Assembly (NCBI GenBank): GCA_937927885.1
Contig: CALEZJ010000114.1
Coordinates: 1-8,436, forward strand
DNA: 8,436 nucleotides
Source of the DNA: an uncultured Paracoccaceae bacterium
Lineage (GTDB): Bacteria; Pseudomonadota; Alphaproteobacteria; Rhodobacterales; Rhodobacteraceae
Direction: 5' to 3'
The position numbers and the translations under genes were made by a program. Below are positions 1 through 6,562 of this stretch, piece after piece. Positions within the stretch are counted from its first letter, which is position 1. Each line of letters starts with the position of its first letter. Under the pieces are notes generated by a model, which was given only the letters and a program-made list of their open reading frames with translations, was not told the DNA's origin and did not search any database.

Positions 1-1
1 C

Positions 2-262
2 CTGCCCAATGCGCGCGGGCCCCTGATCGTCGATTTCTGCCTGCGCATCGGCTATACGACGATCCTTCTCGGCACGCTCGGCTTCTTCGGCCTCGGCGTC
101 TCGCCCGAGAGCCCCGACTGGGGCTCGACCATCAACGCCGGCCGCCGCTTGCTGACCGTCTACCCGCACCCCGCCCTCGTCCCCGCCCTCTCGCTGATGA
201 GCCTCGTTCTGGGCCTCAACCTGCTGGCCGACGGCCTGCGCGAAGAAAGCCTCAAGGATTGA
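2..262 (+). CDS. ABC importer inner-membrane permease, DppC/OppC type (3' end only)
   Basis: This is the last 86 codons of a DppC-type permease whose start lies left of the window; it ends in TGA at 260-262. Visible hallmarks are LPNARGPLIVDF at the window edge, which corresponds to the stretch just after the EAA loop that docks on the ATPase, then GFFGLGVSPESPDWG, matching the family's SFLGLGxxPPxPxWG segment. These are followed by a final hydrophobic helix, ALVPALSLMSLVLGLNLLADGLRE, split here as ALVPALSLMSLVLGLN and LLADGLRE, which is the standard DppC ending. The protein would form half of the transmembrane channel in a peptide/opine-class importer. It lies three bases upstream of the small ORF at 266 and probably shares an mRNA with it and with the fused ATPase at 731. 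GC is about 68% by hand count. The family call is confident; the substrate is unknown. Confidence 0.
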   Translation: MPNARGPLIVDFCLRIGYTTILLGTLGFFGLGVSPESPDWGSTINAGRRLLTVYPHPALVPALSLMSLVLGLNLLADGLREESLKD

Positions 263-265
263 TCG

Positions 266-634
266 ATGAACACATATGCGACCTCTATGGCGACTGCGAT
301 GCTGTTCTCGATGGCGAACTTCGCCCAGGCGCAGGCTATTTCGGGCGATCCGTCCCAATCTAATTGTTACAACGTCATGAGACTTGAAAACCTGTCCGGT
401 GACCCGGCCATCCGGGCGTTGCGGCTTCGGCTGGAGGGGTGGTTGCACGGGTATTATGACGCCCTTGTTGCCGTCGAGGGCGACAGGCTTGGCCCGGTCT
501 TTGTCGCCATCGGTGCCGATGGCTTCGCCACCATGGTACGCCAGCGTTGCACCGAAACCAATTACGCAGGCGCGATCCGTGACTTGGTTGACGGGATGAT
601 GCGCGAAATTCGTGAAGCCCTTCCCGCCGAATGA
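266..634 (+). CDS. Small predicted secreted two-cysteine protein, function unknown
   Basis: A 122-residue protein that I do not firmly recognise. Residues 1-22 or 1-24 look like a Sec signal peptide: a weakly charged start, a hydrophobic run (ATAMLFSMANFA), then AQAQA with AxA-type cleavage after A22 or A24. The mature chain of about 100 residues has exactly two cysteines, C34 and C95. Between them is a helical segment with W59-L-H-G-Y-Y, and after C95 an amphipathic C-terminal helix. Two flanking cysteines plus a central W..GY helix recall small periplasmic HdeA/HdeB-like or Rap1a/Tai-like proteins; this is an inference from pattern only. The start is supported by AAGGA at 254-258, seven bases before the ATG and inside the end of the permease gene, so translation is probably coupled. 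GC is about 59% by hand count, against about 68% for the adjoining permease end, and codon choice is looser (TAT, AAT, TTG, TCT). This suggests a later insertion into the operon. Confidence 0.
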   Translation: MNTYATSMATAMLFSMANFAQAQAISGDPSQSNCYNVMRLENLSGDPAIRALRLRLEGWLHGYYDALVAVEGDRLGPVFVAIGADGFATMVRQRCTETNYAGAIRDLVDGMMREIREALPAE

Positions 635-670
635 TGCCAAACTCCGCGCGCCCCCTCACCTTGCCCAGAA

Positions 671-709
671 TACTCCACGGGGGTCCGGGGGTGTGAAACC
701 CCCGGTCCC
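671..709. repeat. GC-rich intergenic hairpin, likely member of a dispersed repeat family
   Basis: The 96-base gap between the small secreted-protein gene and the fused ATPase holds an imperfect palindrome. CCGGGGG (685-691) pairs with CCCCCGG (699-705) around a 7-base loop, and GGG (681-683) pairs with CCC (707-709) across a single T-T mismatch. No T-run follows on the plus strand, so it is unlikely to be a simple intrinsic terminator for genes that appear co-transcribed. The preceding bases AATACTCC and the core GGGGGTCCGGGGG resemble, from memory, a hairpin motif often found between genes in Rhodobacterales genomes. The stem is directly visible; repeat-family membership is an inference. Confidence 0.
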
Positions 710-718
710 GGCCTGCCA

Positions 719-724
719 CAGGAG
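719..724 (+). promoter_or_regulatory. Shine-Dalgarno site for the fused ATPase gene
   Basis: CAGGAG lies six bases before the ATG at 731 and fixes that start. It sits ten bases after the hairpin at 681-709, so the folded stem would not mask it directly. Confidence 0.
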
Positions 725-730
725 CCGACC

Positions 731-2815
731 ATGACCACCTGGACCCCGGACCAACCCATCCTCGAAATCGAGAATCTCTCGATCTCCTTCTTCACCCGCC
801 TGCGCGAAATCCCGGCGGTGATGGATTTTTCCTGCCGCGTCATGGCGGGCGAGGCGATGGGGCTGGTGGGCGAATCCGGCTGCGGCAAATCCACCGTCGC
901 GCTGGCGGTGATGCGCGATCTCGGGGTGAACGGCCGCATCGTCGGCGGCTCGATCAGGTTCAAGGGCCGCGATCTGACCCGCATGGGTGCGACCGAATTG
1001 CGCGCCATCCGGGGTTCGGAAATCGCCATGATCTATCAGGAGCCCATGGCGTCCCTGAACCCCGCCATGACCATCGGTGCGCAACTGGCCGAAGTGCCGA
1101 TGATCCACCGCAACATGCCGCGCGCCGAGGCCCTGAAACTGGCGCGCCAGCTGGTGGCCGATGTGCGCCTGCCCGACCCCGACCGCATCCTGAACGCCTA
1201 TCCGCATCAACTGTCAGGCGGCCAGCAGCAGCGCATCGTCATCGCCATGGCGTTGATGTCGCGCCCGGCGCTGCTCATCCTCGACGAACCCACCACCGCG
1301 CTCGACGTGACGGTCGAGGCCGGGATCGTCGATCTGGTCAACGACCTCGCCGCGAAATACGGCACCTCGATGCTGTTCATCAGCCACAACCTCGGGCTGG
1401 TGATGGAGGTCTGCGACCGCATCACCGTGATGTATTCCGGCGAGGCGGTGGAAACCGGCGCGGTGACCGAGGTTTTCGACACCATGCGCCACCCCTATAC
1501 GCAGGCGCTGTTCCGTTCGATCCCGCTCCCCGGCGCCGACAAGACCACGCGGCCCCTGCGTGCCATCCCGGGCAATTTCCCGCTGCCGCACGAACGCCCC
1601 AAGGGCTGCAATTTCGGGCCCCGCTGCGACTATTTCACCGATGGGCTCTGCAATGGCGCCGATATCCCCATGCGCCCCGTCCCCGGTGCTGAACGGCACG
1701 CCAGCCGCTGCCTGCGCTTTGACGACATCGACTGGGACGCCCCGATGCAGGCAAGCGTGACACAGGAACGCGCGCCGGTGGGCGAGGTGGTGCTGCGCAT
1801 GGATGATGTGCGCAAATACTACAGCGTCGGCGCGTCGGCCCTGTTCAAGGGGGGCGATCCCAAGGTGGTCAAGGCCAACGAGACGCTCAGTTTCGACGCC
1901 CGCGAGGGCGAGACGCTGGCGATCGTCGGCGAATCCGGCTGCGGCAAGTCGACCTTTGCCAAGGTGCTGATGGGGCTCGAAACCGCGACCTCGGGCAAGA
2001 TCATGCTCTTTGACGAGAACGTGCAATCCACCCCGATCCAGGCGCGCAACACCGATACGGTGTCCTCGCTCCAGATGGTGTTCCAGAACCCGTTCGACAC
2101 GCTGAACCCGTCGATGACCGTCGGCCGCCAGATCATCCGCGCGCTGGAAATCTTTGGCGTGGGCGACAGTGATGCCGCGCGGCATCAGCGCATGCTGGAA
2201 CTTCTGGATCTGGTGAAACTGCCGCGCGCTTTCGCCGACCGCATGCCGCGTCAGCTTTCGGGTGGGCAGAAACAGCGCGTCGGCATCGCGCGCGCCTTTG
2301 CGGGCAATGCCAAGGTGGTGATCGCGGATGAGCCCGTGTCGGCCCTCGATGTCTCGGTTCAGGCGGCGGTGACGCAACTCCTGATGGACATCCAGCGCGA
2401 GCATGGCACGACACTTCTGTTCATCAGCCATGACCTGAGCATCGTGCGCTATCTCAGCGACCGGGTGCTGGTGATGTATCTTGGCCATGTGGTGGAACTG
2501 GGCACGACGGATCAGGTCTTCGCGCCGCCCTATCACCCCTATACCGAGGCGCTGTTGTCGGCGGTTCCCATCGCCGACACCAGCATCGTCAAGAACCGGA
2601 TCGTGCTGGAAGGCGACATTCCCTCGGCGGTCAATCCACCGCCCGGTTGCCCGTTCCAGACCCGCTGTCGCTGGAAATCGCAGGTGGCGGGGGGGCTGTG
2701 CGAACGCGAGATGCCGCCGATGGTCACGCTGGCCGAGGGGCACCAGATCAAATGCCACCTCTCGGTCGAGGTTCTGTCGCGGATGGAGCCGGTCTTTCGG
2801 CAGGCCGCCGAATAG
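731..2815 (+). CDS. Fused double ATPase of an Opp/Dpp-class ABC importer (DppD-like plus DppF-like)
   Basis: A 694-residue cytoplasmic protein that carries both nucleotide-binding domains in one chain and would hydrolyse ATP to drive uptake through the upstream permease. Domain 1 (about 8-330) has Walker [10 protein letters not shown] at 47-55, Q-loop Q103, signature LSGGQ at 161-165, Walker B LLILDEP at 181-187 and switch histidine H219. Domain 2 (about 353-690) has the same set: Walker A 400-408, Q452, LSGGQ 509-513, VVIADEP 529-535 and H567. Each domain ends in the oligopeptide/dipeptide ATPase tail, with HPYTQAL or [12 protein letters not shown] followed by four cysteines (C293, C299, C307, C327; and C640, C646, C657, C675). 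These match the tail known to bind an iron-sulfur cluster in some DppD/DppF proteins. Both sites keep the catalytic glutamate, so neither half looks degenerate. Typical single ATPases of this family are 320-360 residues, so the length fits a head-to-tail fusion. A short linker spans about 331-352. Confidence 0.
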   Translation: MTTWTPDQPILEIENLSISFFTRLREIPAVMDFSCRVMAGEAMGLVGESGCGKSTVALAVMRDLGVNGRIVGGSIRFKGRDLTRMGATELRAIRGSEIAMIYQEPMASLNPAMTIGAQLAEVPMIHRNMPRAEALKLARQLVADVRLPDPDRILNAYPHQLSGGQQQRIVIAMALMSRPALLILDEPTTALDVTVEAGIVDLVNDLAAKYGTSMLFISHNLGLVMEVCDRITVMYSGEAVETGAVTEVFDTMRHPYTQALFRSIPLPGADKTTRPLRAIPGNFPLPHERPKGCNFGPRCDYFTDGLCNGADIPMRPVPGAERHASRCLRFDDIDWDAPMQASVTQERAPVGEVVLRMDDVRKYYSVGASALFKGGDPKVVKANETLSFDAREGETLAIVGESGCGKSTFAKVLMGLETATSGKIMLFDENVQSTPIQARNTDTVSSLQMVFQNPFDTLNPSMTVGRQIIRALEIFGVGDSDAARHQRMLELLDLVKLPRAFADRMPRQLSGGQKQRVGIARAFAGNAKVVIADEPVSALDVSVQAAVTQLLMDIQREHGTTLLFISHDLSIVRYLSDRVLVMYLGHVVELGTTDQVFAPPYHPYTEALLSAVPIADTSIVKNRIVLEGDIPSAVNPPPGCPFQTRCRWKSQVAGGLCEREMPPMVTLAEGHQIKCHLSVEVLSRMEPVFRQAAE

Positions 2816-2836
2816 GGCCACAGGACAGGCAAGGGA

Positions 2837-2860
2837 AAAGGGGGCCGCGAGGCCCCCTTT
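2837..2860. terminator. Bidirectional intrinsic terminator between the convergent operons
   Basis: A perfect 10-bp stem, AAAGGGGGCC (2837-2846) with GGCCCCCTTT (2851-2860), closes on the 4-base loop GCGA, a GNRA-type loop on the plus strand. On the plus strand the stem ends in TTT then CGTC. On the minus strand it ends in TTTT then CCCTT, slightly better for termination. It lies 21 bases after the fused ATPase stop codon and 2 bases beyond the stop codon of the minus-strand permease gene, exactly where both operons need to end. Confidence 0.
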
Positions 2861-2862
2861 CG

Positions 2863-3780
2863 TCACCGTCCCCGGATGCGCGGGTCCAGCGCGTCGCGCA
2901 GCCCGTCACCGATATAGTTCACGCTCAGCACCGTCAGCGAGATCAGGATGCCCGGCACCATCGAGCGCGACGGGTAATCCTGCAGGTAATCCACCCCATC
3001 CGCCACCAGACGGCCCCAGGTGGGGAAATCCGGCGGAAAGCCCATGCCCAGAAAGCTCAGGGCGCTTTCGGTGATGATCGCAGTGGCGATCATCAGCGTG
3101 GCCGAGACCATCACCGGCGACAGCACGTTGGGCAGGATGTGGCGCACGATCAGCCGCCGGGGAGGCGTGCCGATCGACCGCGCGGCCAGCACATACTCGC
3201 GCTCTTTCAGCGCCAGCACGTCGCCGCGCACCACCCGCGCCGTGCGCATCCACGAGGTCAGCGCGATGGCGGTCACGATCATCAGGAACATTCCCACCTC
3301 GACCCCGAACAGCGCCGACAGCCGCTCGCGGAACAGCATCGACATCACCAGCAGGATCGGCAGCAGCGGCAGGGCCAGAAAGAGGTCGGTCAGCCGCATC
3401 AGCACCCCGTCGGCGCGGCGGAAATAACCCGCCACCACCCCGATCAGCGTGCCGAGCAGGATCGACAGGATCATGCCCACGATCCCCACCGCCAGCGACA
3501 CCTGCCCGCCCTTCATCATCCGCGCGAACATGTCGCGGCCCAGGTTGTCGGTGCCAAAGGGATGCGCCAGGCTGAATCCCTGATTGCGCAGCCGCAGCAA
3601 CTCGCGCCCGCTGGGGATCGCCGTCGGATCGACGCGCCAGATCAGTGGCCCGACAAAGCAGAACAGCACGATCAGCACGAAGACCACCATGCCGATCAGG
3701 GCGCCGCGGTGGGTCTTGAACTGATCCCAGACATCCCACCACTGGTTGCGCGGGGCCCGGAAGGTGACGGCGTCAGTCAT
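2863..3780 (-). CDS. ABC importer inner-membrane permease, DppC/OppC type
   Basis: A 305-residue integral membrane protein forming one half of the channel of the minus-strand importer. A cytoplasmic N-terminus (1-26) with WWDVWDQFKTHRGALIGM matches the OppC_N segment, leading into the first membrane helix at about 27-48. A periplasmic segment contains HPFGTDNLGRDMFAR (73-87), a family hallmark. Further helices lie near 95-118, 132-150, 160-178, 222-245 and 275-292. The EAA loop that contacts the ATPase is EYVLAARSIGTPPRRLIVRH (195-214), followed by ILPNVLSPV. The ending DALDPRIRGR is typical of the family. I chose the ATG at 3780 because AGGA lies at 3787-3790 with a 6-base spacer and the protein then begins as family members do; an in-frame ATG at 3807 would add nine residues and enlarge the overlap with the preceding gene. 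It overlaps that permease gene by 8 bases and is the last gene of the operon. Confidence 0.
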   Translation of the reverse strand: MTDAVTFRAPRNQWWDVWDQFKTHRGALIGMVVFVLIVLFCFVGPLIWRVDPTAIPSGRELLRLRNQGFSLAHPFGTDNLGRDMFARMMKGGQVSLAVGIVGMILSILLGTLIGVVAGYFRRADGVLMRLTDLFLALPLLPILLVMSMLFRERLSALFGVEVGMFLMIVTAIALTSWMRTARVVRGDVLALKEREYVLAARSIGTPPRRLIVRHILPNVLSPVMVSATLMIATAIITESALSFLGMGFPPDFPTWGRLVADGVDYLQDYPSRSMVPGILISLTVLSVNYIGDGLRDALDPRIRGR

Positions 3781-4783
3781 AGCGGATCCTCGGGTCGAGC
3801 ACGGCATAGAGAATGTCGGCGATCAGGTTGAAGAGCACGATCAGGATGGCAAAGACCACGCTGAGCGTCAGCACCATCGGAATGTCCGACCCATAGATCG
3901 CCCCGATCAACAGCGCCCCCAGCCCGTTCACACGGAACACCTGCTCGGTGATGATGGCGCCGGTAAAGATTGTGGGAATGCCCAGCGCGATCACGGTGAC
4001 CACCGGGATCAGCGAGTTCCTCAGCACATGGACCAGAACCACGATGCGCTCGGTCATCCCCTTGGCCCGCGCGGTGCGCACATAATCCTGCGTCAGGTTG
4101 TCCAGCATCGAGGCGCGCATGAACCGGGTGATCTGCGCGGCGTTGTAAAGGGTCAGCACGAAGACCGGCATCGCCATCTGGCGCAATTGCTTGAGGAAAT
4201 TCGCCCAACTGTCGACGACCAGCGTGGTGTCGGAGATGATCGGGAACCATCCCACGCAGATCGAACAGATAAGGATCAGCAGTGGCCCGGTGAAGAAGGT
4301 CGGCAAGGAAAAGCCCACCATCGACACGAAGGTGCCGGCCTGATCGAACCAGCTGTACTGGCGATAGGCGGAATAGATGCCGATCGGTACCGCGACCAGG
4401 ATGCCGAAGAGATAGCTGAGCCCCACCACCCACAGCGTCTGCGGCAGGCGCTGCGCGATGATGTCGGCCACCGGCGAGCGGGTCTGGAACGAGAGGATGC
4501 GCTGACCCTCAACGCGCAGCCAGTCATATCCGGTCATGTTGGCCAGCACATGGCTGGGTTCCACCACCGAAAACAGATAGAGCCATTTGTAGAAGCGGAT
4601 ATACCAGGCCTCGCCCAGACCCAGAGCCAGGCGCATCTGCTGGCGCACCTCGGGCGGGATGGTCAGCGGCATGTCCGACATCGGGTCGCCAGGGGACAGT
4701 TCCAGCAGCAGGAAGATGACCAGGGCGATGAACAAAAGCGTCGGGATGGCCAGCAGAAGCCGTCGCATCGTGAAAGTGAACAT
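3773..4783 (-). CDS. ABC importer inner-membrane permease, DppB/OppB type
   Basis: A 336-residue integral membrane protein, partner of the DppC-type permease encoded next. The N-terminus FTMRRLLLAIPTLLFIALVI (4-23) and ELSPGDPM (28-35) are the standard DppB opening. Further helices lie near 115-139, 155-178, 202-217, 256-280 and 303-326. The EAA loop is DYVRTARAKGMTERIVVLVH (233-252), then VLRNSLIPVVTV, with GAIITEQVFRVNGLGALL (275-292) and a DPRIRYD end. It is about 20-30 residues longer than the simplest DppB proteins because of the 60-100 region (around FYKWLYLFSVVEPSHV), which is common in longer family members. The start at 4783 has only a weak AAGG upstream; an alternative ATG five codons inside lacks any visible ribosome site. 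The gene follows the binding-protein gene after a 78-base gap with a strong hairpin, and its last 8 bases overlap the next permease gene. Confidence 0.
   Translation of the reverse strand: MFTFTMRRLLLAIPTLLFIALVIFLLLELSPGDPMSDMPLTIPPEVRQQMRLALGLGEAWYIRFYKWLYLFSVVEPSHVLANMTGYDWLRVEGQRILSFQTRSPVADIIAQRLPQTLWVVGLSYLFGILVAVPIGIYSAYRQYSWFDQAGTFVSMVGFSLPTFFTGPLLILICSICVGWFPIISDTTLVVDSWANFLKQLRQMAMPVFVLTLYNAAQITRFMRASMLDNLTQDYVRTARAKGMTERIVVLVHVLRNSLIPVVTVIALGIPTIFTGAIITEQVFRVNGLGALLIGAIYGSDIPMVLTLSVVFAILIVLFNLIADILYAVLDPRIRYD
3787..3790 (-). promoter_or_regulatory. Shine-Dalgarno site that decides the DppC-type permease start
   Basis: On the minus strand GAGGAT with core AGGA lies six bases before the ATG at 3780, inside the last codons of the DppB-type gene. 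It favours that ATG over the in-frame ATG at 3807. Confidence 0.
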
Positions 4784-4823
4784 GGAAGCGGCGCCTTTGT
4801 TCAGCGTTCGGGTCGGTAGGGGT

Positions 4824-4851
4824 GGCCCGCCCCCGGCAAGGGGGGCGGGCC
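4824..4851 (-). promoter_or_regulatory. Strong intercistronic hairpin after the binding-protein gene
   Basis: A perfect 11-bp GC-only stem: GGCCCGCCCCC (4824-4834) pairs with GGGGGCGGGCC (4841-4851) around a 6-base loop. In the direction of transcription (minus) it begins 10 bases after the binding-protein stop codon and ends 40 bases before the DppB-type permease start. No T-run follows on the minus strand; the next bases are ACCCCTACC. A partial terminator or an mRNA 3'-end stabiliser is therefore more likely than a full stop. Hairpins in this position are known in other importer operons, for example malE-malF, to favour excess binding protein over permease. That role here is inferred. Confidence 0.
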
Positions 4852-4861
4852 GGGGATCAGA

Positions 4862-6562
4862 TCACAGACGGTGCCATTCGGCCACGTTCCACAGTTCGGA
4901 ATCCCAGGTGTTCAGAACCACACCGCCCAGCGTGTTCGAATGCGCCGACAGGCGGCCGCGGTCGACCAGCGGGATGATGATGTAGTTCTGCATCAGGATG
5001 TCGTTGAGCTCGCGGCCGATGCGGCCCCGCTCCTCGATGCTGGCGGTCTGCGCCAGTTGCAGGTGCAGCGCGTCATAGGCCGGGTCGCAGAAGCGGTTGA
5101 TGTTCTCGCCCTGCCACTGGGTTTCCGGCCGCGGTTCGAACCCGCAACGATAGGCGCCCAGATAGGCCTCGGGATCGGTGCCGGGGAAGTTGTTGGCATA
5201 CATCGACACGTCGGCATAGAACTTCTGGAAGGTGTCGGGCGAACCCGGGTCGCCACCGAAGAAGACCGAGGCGTTGATGTTGCGCAGGTTGGCTTCCACG
5301 CCGATCTCGCGCCACCACTGCTGGATCAGGGCCTGGAAGTCCTGACGCACGGCGTTGGTCGAGGTCATGTAGTCGATGGTCAGACGACGGCCGTCGCGGA
5401 CACGGATGCCGTCGGCGCCGACCACCCAGCCCGCTTCGTCGAGAAGCGCGCGGGCGCGGTCCAGATCCTGCTCGAGGCAGTTGTCATTGGCGTCCGAACG
5501 GAAGATCGGCGGCGCCGGGACCAGGTTGCACGAGGGCCGACCGGCCTGACCATAGCCGACTTCGACCAGGAGTTCGCGGTCAATGGCGCGGCTCAGGGCC
5601 TCGCGCACGCGGATATCCGACAGGACCGGGTGCGGCGCGGCACGGGTCGAGCGGATTTCAGGCGGCAGATCCGGCGAGGGATCGGTCATGTTGACCTCGA
5701 TGCGCTCGACCAGGGTCCCGAAGGCCGAGATCGGAACGCCACGTCCGCCCTGCGCCATCGTCGCGATGACGTCGGGGGCCAGCTGGAGGTTCCAGGCATA
5801 GTCCATCTCGCCGGTTTCCATCACCGCGCGACCGGCCGAGGCTGCGTCGCCGCCGCCCTTGAAGGTGATCGTGGCGAAATGGGGCAGGGCGGGATCGCGG
5901 TAGTTCTGGTTGGCCTCGAACGAGATCACGTCATTCGGACGGAAGTCCACGACGCGGAAGGCACCGGTGCCGATCGGATAGAAGTTCGCATCGGTGCACT
6001 CGGGCGCACGCGCGCCGGTGCAGTTCTCGAACTGGGCGCGCTGGATGATCGGCGACTGCGCGGTGACGAAGGGTCCGTAGGGAACCGGCTTTGGCACCGA
6101 GAAATGCACCGTGACGGTGCGCTCGTCGACGATCTCGACGCTTTCGACGTCCTGATAGCGCGCCGCTTGGGCGCACCCGCCCTCGGGATGCATGCAGTAT
6201 TCGGCCGAGAAGGCCACGTCCGCCGAGGTCACCGGCGTGCCGTCCGACCACAGCAACCCTTCGCGCAGGGTCCAGGTGATCGAGGTCAGGTCCTCGGCCA
6301 CGCCGCCGTTCTCCACGGTGGGGATCGATTCCGCCAGCCAGGCCACCAGTTCGCCGTTCTGGTTGTAGCGCGCCAGCGGTTCCAGAACCAGGCTGGAGCT
6401 TTCCACATCCTTGGTGCCGCCCGACAGGTACGGGTTCAGGATCGAGGGCGCCTGCCAGTAGATGATGTTCAGATGGCCGCTCGCTCCGCGCTCGGCATGT
6501 GCCGCAAGGGGCATCATCGCCAGGGCGGTGGCGGCCCCGAACAGGGCCATTGTCCGTTTCAT
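4862..6562 (-). CDS. Periplasmic substrate-binding protein of an ABC importer, family 5 (SBP_bac_5)
   Basis: A 566-residue secreted protein that would capture the substrate, probably a peptide or related solute, and deliver it to the permeases encoded downstream. Residues 1-23 are a clear signal peptide: MKRT, a hydrophobic core [15 protein letters not shown], then AHA with cleavage before E24. The mature start contains [20 protein letters not shown]. Further family features are the [20 protein letters not shown] region (60-79), [21 protein letters not shown] (96-116; shown here as [10 protein letters not shown] plus [11 protein letters not shown]), [11 protein letters not shown] (197-207) and [15 protein letters not shown] (319-333). 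No lipobox is seen. The mature chain has eight cysteines in four close pairs (123/130, 181/189, 345/362, 473/492), likely disulfides. The start at 6562 is preferred over an upstream in-frame ATG at 6748 because AAGGAG lies seven bases before it and the signal peptide begins there. It overlaps the DppF-type gene by ATGA. Length fits the family. The substrate is not predictable by eye. Confidence 0.
   Translation of the reverse strand: MKRTMALFGAATALAMMPLAAHAERGASGHLNIIYWQAPSILNPYLSGGTKDVESSSLVLEPLARYNQNGELVAWLAESIPTVENGGVAEDLTSITWTLREGLLWSDGTPVTSADVAFSAEYCMHPEGGCAQAARYQDVESVEIVDERTVTVHFSVPKPVPYGPFVTAQSPIIQRAQFENCTGARAPECTDANFYPIGTGAFRVVDFRPNDVISFEANQNYRDPALPHFATITFKGGGDAASAGRAVMETGEMDYAWNLQLAPDVIATMAQGGRGVPISAFGTLVERIEVNMTDPSPDLPPEIRSTRAAPHPVLSDIRVREALSRAIDRELLVEVGYGQAGRPSCNLVPAPPIFRSDANDNCLEQDLDRARALLDEAGWVVGADGIRVRDGRRLTIDYMTSTNAVRQDFQALIQQWWREIGVEANLRNINASVFFGGDPGSPDTFQKFYADVSMYANNFPGTDPEAYLGAYRCGFEPRPETQWQGENINRFCDPAYDALHLQLAQTASIEERGRIGRELNDILMQNYIIIPLVDRGRLSAHSNTLGGVVLNTWDSELWNVAEWHRL

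Noticed and set aside
384..599. A second plus-strand frame of 71 codons inside the small secreted-protein gene, and an antisense frame at 375-719
   Set aside because: Both are Arg/Pro/Gly-rich and lack a ribosome site or signal sequence; the 266-634 frame has a ribosome site and a coherent signal peptide.
681..709. Hairpin as an intrinsic terminator after the small gene
   Set aside because: No T-run follows the stem on the plus strand and the ATPase gene downstream needs transcription; partial attenuation remains possible.
1214..2866. A 550-codon open frame on the minus strand, antisense to the fused ATPase
   Set aside because: Composition is His/Arg/Ala/Gly-rich without domains, while the plus strand shows two complete ATPase motif sets.
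3781..3807. Earlier in-frame ATG at 3807 for the DppC-type permease
   Set aside because: It adds MPCSTRGSA, unlike family N-termini, and increases the overlap to 35 bases; the ATG at 3780 has a well-placed AGGA.
2647..4819. Long plus-strand open frames (2647-3831, 3746-4819) across the two permease genes
   Set aside because: They are dominated by His, Gln, Arg and Asp, typical of antisense reading of hydrophobic membrane-protein genes; the minus strand gives clear permeases.
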